Source: Bacteroides sp. CAG:144
GTDB lineage: Bacteria; Bacteroidota; Bacteroidia; Bacteroidales; UBA11471
Length of the DNA: 5,008 nt
NCBI GenBank assembly: GCA_000434215.1
Contig: HF999728.1
Span: 3,709 to 8,716 of the forward strand
Reading direction: 5' to 3'
Positions 1 through 5,008 of this stretch are shown here, one piece after another. Position 1 is the stretch's first letter. Each line of letters starts with the position of its first letter. The notes under the pieces are model-generated. The model ran no database searches. It saw nothing but the letters and a program-made list of their open reading frames with translations, and was not told the DNA's origin. The translations under genes were made by a program, and so were the position numbers.

Positions 1-646
1 CTGTGAGATAAAAATAATAGATATTTTCGGTTCTTACGATCAGATTCTTACTGTAAAGTTCCGGGGTCGTTTCACTTTGTGATGATGTTACTCCCGATGA
101 TGTGTGCGAGAATGTATATTTATATTTGCCGGCATGTTCTACGCTTTCCCAATCCACTTTTATTTTTACAACGTCGGCCGATGGTCTTTCCACGACGGTA
201 TAACCTATGGAATGGGGAGCAGGAGCTTCGAGCAATGTCTTGTTTACGGGACAGACAAATGTATATTCCGTAGATCCCGATTCATTGTAAATGGTCGTAC
301 CCTGCGTGCTTCCATTGGCTTTGATGTAGAACGTTTGCCAAGAGTCGACATACTCGTCTCCTAAATAGTAGCTGTTGGAAATGGCTGTTGCCGGGGAGAA
401 GTCTAAGAGAGTGGCTGTTGCCGGTGAGAAGTCTAAGAGAGAATGTTTCACGGAGTATGAAGAGGCGTTCGGTACGACATCCCATGTAAGGGTACGATTC
501 AATGTGTCGAGTTTTATGTTTTGTGGAGAATCGAGATTCAGGGTCTTGAAATTTATAATTTCGTCATTTCCTTCGTCACAAGAAGAGATGAGGAGAGAGA
601 TGCACAGAAAGAGTACTCCGGTCGATAAAAGGAAAATACGTTTCAT
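1..646 (-). CDS. Putative surface lipoprotein with fibronectin-III-like segments, 3' end outside window
   Basis: The reading frame is open from an ATG at 646 to the window edge, giving 215 residues with no stop, so the C-terminus is missing. Residues 1-22 form a lipoprotein signal peptide (MKR start, hydrophobic core, ISS-C lipobox with Cys23). The residues after Cys23 (DEGNDE) are acidic, resembling the lipoprotein export signal that sends Bacteroidota lipoproteins to the cell surface. Residues about 38-110 (PQNIKLDTLNRTLTWDVVPNA, then SYSV) look like a fibronectin-III-type beta sandwich, with the usual Trp in strand B and an N-A-S-S-Y turn. A second similar segment starts near residue 140 (LEAPAPHSIGYTVV, KVDWESVEHAGKY). 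Such proteins often bind glycans or other surface ligands, but no specific function can be named. The start is supported by the signal peptide and by a good promoter about 45-75 bp upstream. The gene is separated by a terminator from the operon to its right and seems to be its own unit. An in-frame 30 bp duplication lies in the first domain. Confidence 0.85.
   Translation of the reverse strand, partial: MKRIFLLSTGVLFLCISLLISSCDEGNDEIINFKTLNLDSPQNIKLDTLNRTLTWDVVPNASSYSVKHSLLDFSPATATLLDFSPATAISNSYYLGDEYVDSWQTFYIKANGSTQGTTIYNESGSTEYTFVCPVNKTLLEAPAPHSIGYTVVERPSADVVKIKVDWESVEHAGKYKYTFSHTSSGVTSSQSETTPELYSKNLIVRTENIYYFYLT
382..441. repeat. Two-copy 30 bp in-frame tandem repeat inside the lipoprotein gene
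   Basis: Positions 382-411 and 412-441 are the same 30 bp unit back to back, differing by one base (G at 395, T at 425). On the coding strand they give SLLDFSPATA (residues 69-78) and TLLDFSPATA (residues 79-88) of the lipoprotein. The unit is a multiple of three, so the frame is kept. The near identity suggests a recent slippage duplication. An assembly artefact is less likely because the two copies differ. Confidence 0.95.
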
Positions 647-690
647 AATATAATTTTAGTAGAATTCTTATTCTTTTTGAAATCTTTTCA

Positions 691-721
691 CAAAGATACT
701 GGGAAATAAATATAAAACAAA
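691..721 (-). promoter_or_regulatory. Bacteroidota-type promoter for the lipoprotein gene
   Basis: Read on the minus strand, TATCTTTG (698-691) fits the Bacteroidota -7 consensus TAnnTTTG exactly. TTTG (721-718) fits the -33 element, and the spacer is 19 bp, within the 19-21 bp known for the phylum. Transcription would start near 684, giving a 5' leader of about 38 nt before the ATG at 646. The leader is A/T-rich with no Shine-Dalgarno sequence, as is usual in this phylum. The exact transcription start is inferred. Confidence 0.8.
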
Positions 722-732
722 ACAAATATTAA

Positions 733-767
733 AATAATCTGTAAAAATATTTTTTTTACAGATTATT
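733..767 (-). terminator. Probable intrinsic terminator of the tat/receptor operon
   Basis: AATAATCTGTAAAAA at 733-747 is perfectly complementary to 753-767, making a 15 bp stem with a 5 nt loop (748-752). It lies 44 bp past the stop codon of the iron-sulfur flavoprotein gene. On the minus strand the stem is followed by a U-rich stretch (about 732-707). The stem is A/T-rich, so it is weaker than a typical GC-rich terminator, but its perfection and position at the end of a co-directional gene run favour termination. Confidence 0.7.
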
Positions 768-811
768 CGATGACATACCTTCACGGAAAATTACCCGTAA
801 AAGAAATTATG

Positions 812-1348
812 TTATAAGTTTGTACCTGCGTTGTAAGCTTCGTCGAGAAAGTTCGAGCCTTCTATGTCTCCCATTTTCCATACGCCCGTACCATAAATGC
901 AGCCTTTTTCCACAGCACCATCAAGGCAATCGGTAAAACCTCGCAGACTATCGAACGTGCGTTCGAGCAGTTTCTTGTCTTCCTCGGCTGCCGTGGCGAT
1001 GAAGAAGAATTCTTTGTTGCTGATTTCGGTATAGCGAGCGCAACATCGGTCGATGAGGGTTTTCATCTGAGCGCACATGGTATAGAAATATACAGGGGTT
1101 GCCAAAACAATGACATCGGCCTGAATCATTTTTTCGATAATACCGGCGGCGTCATCTTTTTGCGGGCACGGTTTGCCGTACATACTGCATACGCCGCAAC
1201 CCGTACAATAGCCGATATTTTTATCGGCCAAAGTTATTTTTTCGACATTGTGCCCTTTCTCTTGTGCTCCGGCCATAAAGCGGTTGCACAATGTGTCGGA
1301 ATTTCCTCCTCGTCTCGGGCTTGACGAAAGGATCAGTACTTTTTTCAT
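812..1348 (-). CDS. Iron-sulfur flavoprotein, NADPH-dependent FMN reductase / flavodoxin-like family
   Basis: This 178-residue cytosolic protein has a flavodoxin-like fold that should bind FMN. The N-terminus [20 protein letters not shown] carries the phosphate-binding loop (residues 8-17), and ATPVYFYTMCAQMKTLIDR at 83-101 is the second flavin-contact region of the family. Between them are Cys48, Cys51, Cys54 and Cys61, spaced CX2CX2CX6C. This fits the compact CX2CX2CX4-7C cluster motif of archaeal iron-sulfur flavoprotein (Isf), which holds a 4Fe-4S cluster. It is followed by the usual K-D-D. The protein probably moves electrons between a reduced carrier and an unknown acceptor. An in-frame ATG 201 bp further upstream exists, but the added residues are out-of-frame tatC sequence, so the ATG at 1348 is preferred. 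That ATG overlaps the tatC stop as ATGA, which suggests translational coupling. It is the last gene of the operon. The acceptor is unknown, and the link to receptor and transporter is by position only. Confidence 0.88.
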   Translation of the reverse strand: MKKVLILSSSPRRGGNSDTLCNRFMAGAQEKGHNVEKITLADKNIGYCTGCGVCSMYGKPCPQKDDAAGIIEKMIQADVIVLATPVYFYTMCAQMKTLIDRCCARYTEISNKEFFFIATAAEEDKKLLERTFDSLRGFTDCLDGAVEKGCIYGTGVWKMGDIEGSNFLDEAYNAGTNL

Positions 1349-2136
1349 CGTTTTTGTGTAGTGTGTTTGACAATATAGATGCTCCATTCGTATAGCACAT
1401 ACATGGGTAATGTAACGATCGAGAGGGTAAAAACGTCGGCCGTAGGGGTAATGACGGCTGCGATTATCAGTATCAGTACAATGGCATGTCGGCGATAATG
1501 CCGCATGAAATCGGCCGAAAGAATCCCCAAACGGCCGAAAAGCCAACAAAGAATCGGTATTTCAAATACGATACCCATCATGATGGTTATAGTCATCATT
1601 GTCTCCATGTACGATTGTAATGTGATAAGGTTCGCAACCTCTGCACTGACTTGATAGGTTCCCAAGAAGCGGAATGTCAAGGGGAAGATAAGAAAATAAC
1701 TGAGTAGTACGCCTGCCATGAAGAGCAGATAGCTGTATGAGACCGTTCTAATGACATATTTTTTCTCATTGACATAAAGTGCCGGCGATACAAATCGGAA
1801 CAGTTGATACAATATATAGGGCGAGGCACATAATACAGCCGCATACACGGCTGCGGTCATGTGTGCCACGAATTGCCTGGCGAGTCCGGTATTTATGAGT
1901 TTGACCGAAAATGATGCCGGAGATTCACCCCATAAGCTTCCTATCTTGTCGATAAGCCGGTAGGTGATGAAGTCTCCTTTTTGCGGAGCGAGGATAACGG
2001 CAAAAAGTTCTTCTTTAAAGAGGAATGCCGCAATGCCCAAGACGATAACGACAATCCCTATTTTTATCAGGCACGATCGCAGATCGTCGAGATGTCCCCA
2101 AAAACTTTGTGCTGTATCTGTCTCTCCACTACTCAT
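1345..2136 (-). CDS. tatC: Sec-independent protein translocase TatC
   Basis: TatC is the polytopic inner-membrane receptor that binds twin-arginine signal peptides and recruits TatA to export folded proteins. The 263 residues match the family throughout: FWGHLDDLR at the N-terminus (12-20), a first membrane helix at about 22-40, L-A-P at 49-51, [10 protein letters not shown] at 117-126, FPLTFRFL at 151-158, MGIVFEIPI at 187-195, YRRHAIV at 214-220, and TPTADVFTL at 230-238 with [11 protein letters not shown] after it. About six membrane segments are visible. Counterparts of important E. coli residues are present: Glu124 (E103), Glu192 (E170), Asp234 (D211) and Pro51 (P48). At the E15 position, part of the signal-peptide binding site, this protein has Asp18, a conservative change. 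The start overlaps the tatA stop as ATGA, and the end overlaps the flavoprotein start in the same way. No tatB is present, so this is a TatAC-type system. Confidence 0.97.
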   Translation of the reverse strand: MSSGETDTAQSFWGHLDDLRSCLIKIGIVVIVLGIAAFLFKEELFAVILAPQKGDFITYRLIDKIGSLWGESPASFSVKLINTGLARQFVAHMTAAVYAAVLCASPYILYQLFRFVSPALYVNEKKYVIRTVSYSYLLFMAGVLLSYFLIFPLTFRFLGTYQVSAEVANLITLQSYMETMMTITIMMGIVFEIPILCWLFGRLGILSADFMRHYRRHAIVLILIIAAVITPTADVFTLSIVTLPMYVLYEWSIYIVKHTTQKR

Positions 2137-2354
2137 TTCGATGGTTCGTTGTCTTTCGGATTACGGTGTGTCGACTCGTCATTATCTATCTCTTTTTCGA
2201 GACCGTTTACGCCGTCTTTGAAACTGCGTACACCCTTGCCGATACCTTTCATCAGTTCGGGGATTTTTTTCCCGCCGAATAGCAGCAAAACGATAAGGGC
2301 GATAACGAGGATTTCCTGCATGCCGATTCCTCCGATGAGCAATAATGTATTCAT
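2133..2354 (-). CDS. tatA: Sec-independent translocase pore subunit TatA
   Basis: TatA oligomerises in the inner membrane to let folded Tat substrates pass. This 73-residue protein has the family layout: a short periplasmic N-terminus, one membrane helix (about 12-27), the FGGKKIPEL hinge (26-34), an amphipathic helix (about 29-46, [20 protein letters not shown]) and a charged, disordered tail (52-73). The first ATG is chosen because it overlaps the upstream stop as TAATG and because related Bacteroidota TatA proteins carry a similar short IGG-type leader; a start at Met12 would remove that leader. Next to tatC and without tatB, this TatA probably does the work of both TatA and TatB, as in other minimal systems. 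Confidence 0.95.
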   Translation of the reverse strand: MNTLLLIGGIGMQEILVIALIVLLLFGGKKIPELMKGIGKGVRSFKDGVNGLEKEIDNDESTHRNPKDNEPSK

Positions 2355-2866
2355 TATTTACGAATTATATAGTTGATACATAAATATCCGCCGAAAATTT
2401 GCAAGAGCATACCGGGAATTCCTATCCGGAAGTCTTGTGCGGCGAGGAAAAAACTTTTTGTCAGAACCCATTCGCCGACGAGACCCGCAGTTTGGTAGAA
2501 GAGGACGACGGCGGCAAGCAGCAGGAGCGAGGCTTTGCGATACCGTGAGGCTGCGAATCCGGAGGCTATGGCGAGCAATACCGATTTCATGAGAATGGCG
2601 GGCAAAGCTGCCGGAGCAGGCATTCCAAAAAGCAGCGCATTAGCTACGGGCGATAGAACGGCTGTGAGCAGACCTACTTTCCACCCGTATTTATATGCGG
2701 CTATCAGGGTGAAAAAGTAGATAGGTAGCCATGTAATGCCACCCTGCGGAATCAAATGGAACAGTTGCGGCAGTATGATATTGCCGGCAACAAAGAGGAG
2801 AGCGATACCGTAGGTCTTTGCCTCGCGGTAGGGGAGAGAGTAGAGTCTGATGGTTGAAGTCTGCAT
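2354..2866 (-). CDS. Six-helix membrane protein, probable ECF transporter S component
   Basis: This 170-residue, very hydrophobic protein has about six membrane segments (roughly 17-37, 43-59, 62-80, 85-106, 111-131 and 149-167). Size, helix count and overall pattern resemble the substrate-binding S components of energy-coupling factor (ECF) vitamin and metal importers. The stretch [20 protein letters not shown] (40-59), followed by Y-G-W-K-V-G and then [20 protein letters not shown] (72-91), looks like a ligand-site region with conserved Gly, Pro and Asn. S components need EcfA ATPases and an EcfT coupling protein, and neither is in this window, so they would have to be shared from elsewhere, or the protein works alone. 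It starts 12 bp after the receptor stop, and its stop overlaps the tatA start by one base. Position next to an outer-membrane receptor supports import of the same ligand across the inner membrane. The family call rests on general pattern and memory; the substrate is unknown. Confidence 0.65.
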   Translation of the reverse strand: MQTSTIRLYSLPYREAKTYGIALLFVAGNIILPQLFHLIPQGGITWLPIYFFTLIAAYKYGWKVGLLTAVLSPVANALLFGMPAPAALPAILMKSVLLAIASGFAASRYRKASLLLLAAVVLFYQTAGLVGEWVLTKSFFLAAQDFRIGIPGMLLQIFGGYLCINYIIRK

Positions 2867-2878
2867 AGTTATATGATT

Positions 2879-4753
2879 TTAGAATTGAATATCTATACCT
2901 CCCATGCATGTCGCTTTGGGCATGGGAAAACCTTGATTTATCTCGTATCGTTGTGCCAGCAAGTTTTCTCCTTTGGCAAATATACGTAAAAAACGATATA
3001 TCCGGTAATTGACACGGGCGTTCCAAAGCAGAAATTTTTCGCGTGCGTGCGAGTCGAGCGACGTATAAAGACCGTGGACATATTGCAAGTCGGTCGATGC
3101 CGTCCATCTTTCTTTGCTGTAATAAACAGTTGTGGAAACTTTATGTTCGGGTGAGGCCAGTATGGGGCGTTCCATGTGCAGCCAGCTGTATTGTGCCGAA
3201 ATTTTCCACGAATCGGTGATTTGCCAGTTTATTTCGGCTTCTATGCCGAAATTGTCGATTTCTCCTGTATTTACATTGAGCATACCGTTGGATACCCGCA
3301 TGGTTTGTATCAGGTTATTTCCGTGCAGATAAAAAACGTTTACGCCGTATGAAACACCTTGTTGTGGAAACTTCTGGGAGAATGCGATTTCGTAGTTGAT
3401 CACTTTTTCCGGCTGTAAATTGGGATTTTGCGGCGGAAACATGTACATCTCTCGAATGGTTGGGTTTCTGAAACCTTTGCTTACAACGGCTTTCAGCTCT
3501 GTTCTGCGGGGCAGATGCAGGGTGAGGCCGCCTTGTGGAATCCATTCGTTGCCGGTGTGCGAGTTGTGGTCGAAGCGGACTCCCGCATCGAGCGTAATCG
3601 TCTTTCCTATATCTTGACGGAAGTCGATATATCCCGCGAGATCGTCGATGGTCTTGTCCACCAAAGGCTGGTCGGTGTCGGTATTTAGAAAATGATTCCA
3701 TGCTTTGCCGCCGAAACGTTGATAATCGAAGCCTGCGGTTATAAGATTCCCTGTAAAAAAAGTCGCATTTTGGTAAAAAGAAATTCCGGCCATGCGGTCT
3801 TTGGAATTGAATCGGTAGTCGAGCGGTTTTCCACCCTGCACATATCCGTCGTTGATACGATGGCGTCCCCAGTTGAAAAAAGCATTTATGGCACCCCAGC
3901 TTTTCTTGTATCGGTTCTGTATGGCAATGGCGCCCATACCGCGCGTGATGTGAGAGTCGTTATCAATGCGGGGGGCGTTGACAGGACCCGGATTGGCGGC
4001 GTTGAAGTGCGTAACATTGAGGTCGCCGATGATATTCCATGCCGATGATATGTCGTAGGAGAGTTTCAGGACTCCGCCCATCTGTTCAAAAGCCATATCG
4101 CGTCGGTGTCCGTCGGTACGGTTGTAAAATGCCGATACCGTACTGCCGAAATGTTTTATTTTCGATTGATGAGTTACTTCGCTTGTCAACGTGTTGAAAG
4201 ACCCGTAACCTATCCGGGCATGGGTATGACTCCCTTCTGTTGCTTGACGGGTAACGATGTTGATGACGCCGCCCATGGCATTCGACCCGTATAATACCGA
4301 AGCCGGCCCTCTTACTACTTCCACTTTCTCGGCCAATACCGATTGGTAGGCATCGGCTATGGGGTGTCCCATAAGTCCCATATATTGAGGGTGTCCGTCG
4401 ATGAGTACCAGTAGTCCCGAGGTCGGGCTGTTGCCGATCCCGCGCAATGTCATACCGCCGGCCGCTCCGGTCGATACGCCGTAGCCCAAAATGCCTCGGC
4501 TGGTGATGAAAAGCCCGGGTACCTGAGAGGATAGGGTAGGGAGTAGTGACGATTCATAGCTTCCCTCTATTATGCCGCGATCGATGACCGATATGGTCGA
4601 TGGCAGTCGGCGACTGTCGGTTTCACTGCGGCTTCCCGTGATGACGATTTCGTCGATATTGATGCTTTTCCGTTGTGAAAGGGTATCGGTCATCGACCAA
4701 GCGTGGGAAACAGCAGATAGGGAAAGTGCGAAAGTCAGAAATTTTTTATACAT
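2879..4753 (-). CDS. TonB-dependent outer-membrane receptor, short BtuB/CirA-like type
   Basis: The product is a gated beta-barrel that pulls a scarce ligand through the outer membrane using TonB-ExbB-ExbD energy. The 624 residues start with a Sec signal peptide (about 1-20, MYKKFLTFALSLSAVSHAWS). A TonB box follows at 33-42 (IDEIVITGSR), then the plug domain to about 168. The plug contains LLVLIDG (114-120), VEVVRGPASVLYGSNAMGG (144-162) and VINIVTR. The rest is a barrel of alternating strands ending in GGIDIQF with the terminal Phe typical for outer-membrane insertion. It lacks the N-terminal carboxypeptidase-like domain of SusC-type receptors and has no SusD partner next to it. Its length is close to E. 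coli BtuB (614 aa), so a small ligand such as a cobalamin-like cofactor, metal chelate or siderophore is more likely than a glycan. The plug loop HPQYMGLMGHP (121-131) is rich in His and Met. The start overlaps the end of the DUF1893 gene by 8 bp. Confidence 0.93.
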   Translation of the reverse strand: MYKKFLTFALSLSAVSHAWSMTDTLSQRKSINIDEIVITGSRSETDSRRLPSTISVIDRGIIEGSYESSLLPTLSSQVPGLFITSRGILGYGVSTGAAGGMTLRGIGNSPTSGLLVLIDGHPQYMGLMGHPIADAYQSVLAEKVEVVRGPASVLYGSNAMGGVINIVTRQATEGSHTHARIGYGSFNTLTSEVTHQSKIKHFGSTVSAFYNRTDGHRRDMAFEQMGGVLKLSYDISSAWNIIGDLNVTHFNAANPGPVNAPRIDNDSHITRGMGAIAIQNRYKKSWGAINAFFNWGRHRINDGYVQGGKPLDYRFNSKDRMAGISFYQNATFFTGNLITAGFDYQRFGGKAWNHFLNTDTDQPLVDKTIDDLAGYIDFRQDIGKTITLDAGVRFDHNSHTGNEWIPQGGLTLHLPRRTELKAVVSKGFRNPTIREMYMFPPQNPNLQPEKVINYEIAFSQKFPQQGVSYGVNVFYLHGNNLIQTMRVSNGMLNVNTGEIDNFGIEAEINWQITDSWKISAQYSWLHMERPILASPEHKVSTTVYYSKERWTASTDLQYVHGLYTSLDSHAREKFLLWNARVNYRIYRFLRIFAKGENLLAQRYEINQGFPMPKATCMGGIDIQF

Positions 4754-5008
4754 GAAGGAGCTTTTTCTGTTTTTTTATAAATGCATCGATGAGCGGAATA
4801 CACTCCTGCGGCGTAGAGGCATCGGCACATAATTTTTCGAGCGGGCATCGATCGGTCTGCGTTCGGTTGATGATATAGGCAACCTTTTTATCGAAGGAAA
4901 TCTCTATACCCGAACGGACGAGTAAATCATAAGCACTTTCGCTGATGACGCCTGTATGGACCTTTTTTACTCCCCCTATCGCCATAATGGCGGCGGCAGC
5001 TTTCCCAA
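4746..5008 (-). CDS. DUF1893 domain protein, 5' end outside window
   Basis: The frame is open to the window edge, so the N-terminus is missing; 86 complete residues plus the stop are visible. An ATG at 4985 lies inside the domain and is not the likely start, because the family-conserved GKAAAAIMAIGGVKKVHTGV begins seven codons before it. Other family signatures follow: SESAYDLLVRSGI, then YIINRTQTDRCPLEKLC and a helical, Lys-rich end. DUF1893 is the family of Thermotoga TM1506, which as I recall has a cytidine-deaminase-like fold but no established activity. The visible Cys residues in CPLEKLC and the one in PQEC could bind metal or be redox active, but this is inference. Its stop overlaps the receptor start (ATGTATAA, 8 bp), so the two are probably co-translated. 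It is the first gene of the operon visible here; more may lie upstream. Confidence 0.8.
   Translation of the reverse strand, partial: GKAAAAIMAIGGVKKVHTGVISESAYDLLVRSGIEISFDKKVAYIINRTQTDRCPLEKLCADASTPQECIPLIDAFIKKQKKLLHV

Larger units (their letters stand above)
812..5008 (-). other. Six-gene overlapping operon: DUF1893, TonB receptor, S-component, tatA, tatC, Fe-S flavoprotein
   Basis: All six genes run in the same direction. Junctions in order of transcription are: an 8 bp overlap (4746-4753), a 12 bp gap (2867-2878), a 1 bp overlap TAATG (2354), a 4 bp ATGA overlap (2133-2136) and a 4 bp ATGA overlap (1345-1348). No internal promoter or terminator fits in these junctions. A terminator-like hairpin follows the last gene. 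The promoter lies beyond the right edge. The layout argues that uptake genes and tat genes are made from one message in fixed order. Confidence 0.85.

Noticed and set aside
375..653. Plus-strand open frame of 92 residues opposite the lipoprotein gene
   Set aside because: It is antisense to a gene with a clear lipoprotein signal and its own promoter. Its Lys/Arg/Ser-rich product has no recognisable domain, and its repeat simply mirrors the 30 bp duplication on the coding strand.
780..801. Second small hairpin (7 bp stem with one G-U pair, 8 nt loop) just after the flavoprotein stop
   Set aside because: The stem is short and has no U-tract after it. The perfect 15 bp hairpin at 733-767 is a much better terminator candidate.
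1349..1549. N-terminal extension of the flavoprotein to an ATG at 1549
   Set aside because: The extra 67 residues are out-of-frame tatC sequence with no family similarity. The flavin-binding N-terminus begins at the ATG at 1348, which overlaps the tatC stop as ATGA.
2691..3107. Minus-strand open frame of 138 residues across the receptor / S-component junction
   Set aside because: It overlaps two well-supported genes in another frame, and its Arg/His/Ser-rich composition is typical of a shadow frame.
3315..3701. Minus-strand open frame of 128 residues inside the receptor gene
   Set aside because: It is a shadow of the barrel-coding region, with Arg- and Ser-rich sequence and no domain pattern.
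2879..4753. SusC-type glycan uptake receptor
   Set aside because: At 624 residues it is far shorter than SusC proteins, lacks the N-terminal carboxypeptidase-like domain, and has no SusD-like neighbour.
1..5008. CRISPR array, tRNA or rRNA gene, insertion sequence, or phage defence system
   Set aside because: I saw no spaced direct repeats beyond the two-copy 30 bp unit, no tRNA-like or rRNA sequence, and no transposase, nuclease or toxin-like frame.

Overview
The window looks like a chromosomal piece of a Bacteroidota genome, most likely order Bacteroidales. The evidence is a near-perfect Bacteroidota-type promoter (TTTG, 19 bp, TATCTTTG), no convincing Shine-Dalgarno sequences at any start, a lipoprotein with an acidic stretch right after its lipid-anchor cysteine, and a TatA/TatC pair with no TatB. 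The family or genus cannot be fixed from this sequence alone. Every gene I can support lies on the minus strand.

Right-hand block (812-5008): six genes read right to left as one tightly packed operon. They are a DUF1893 protein (5' end outside the window), a short TonB-dependent outer-membrane receptor of 624 aa, a six-helix membrane protein resembling an ECF transporter substrate-binding (S) component, TatA, TatC, and an iron-sulfur flavoprotein of the NADPH-dependent FMN reductase/flavodoxin-like family. Four of the five junctions overlap (8 bp, 1 bp TAATG, 4 bp ATGA, 4 bp ATGA) and the fifth has a 12 bp gap, so co-transcription and translational coupling are very likely. The operon promoter, and any riboswitch, would lie upstream of the window.

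Middle (647-811): a 165 bp AT-rich intergenic region. It holds a perfect 15 bp stem with a 5 nt loop, probably the operon terminator, followed by the promoter of the next gene. The U-rich tail of the terminator overlaps the -33 element of that promoter.

Left-hand block (1-646): the 5' part of a surface-type lipoprotein gene with two fibronectin-III-like segments and an almost exact in-frame 30 bp tandem duplication. Its 3' end is beyond the window.

How the genes may work together (inference): receptor plus S-component suggests capture of a small nutrient, cofactor or metal complex across the outer membrane and then the inner membrane. The iron-sulfur flavoprotein could reduce the imported ligand or handle redox chemistry in the cytosol. 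The same transcript supplies the Tat system, which exports folded, usually cofactor-loaded proteins. The substrate is not evident, no ECF energising subunits (EcfA/EcfT) and no Tat substrates are visible here, and the role of the DUF1893 protein is unknown.
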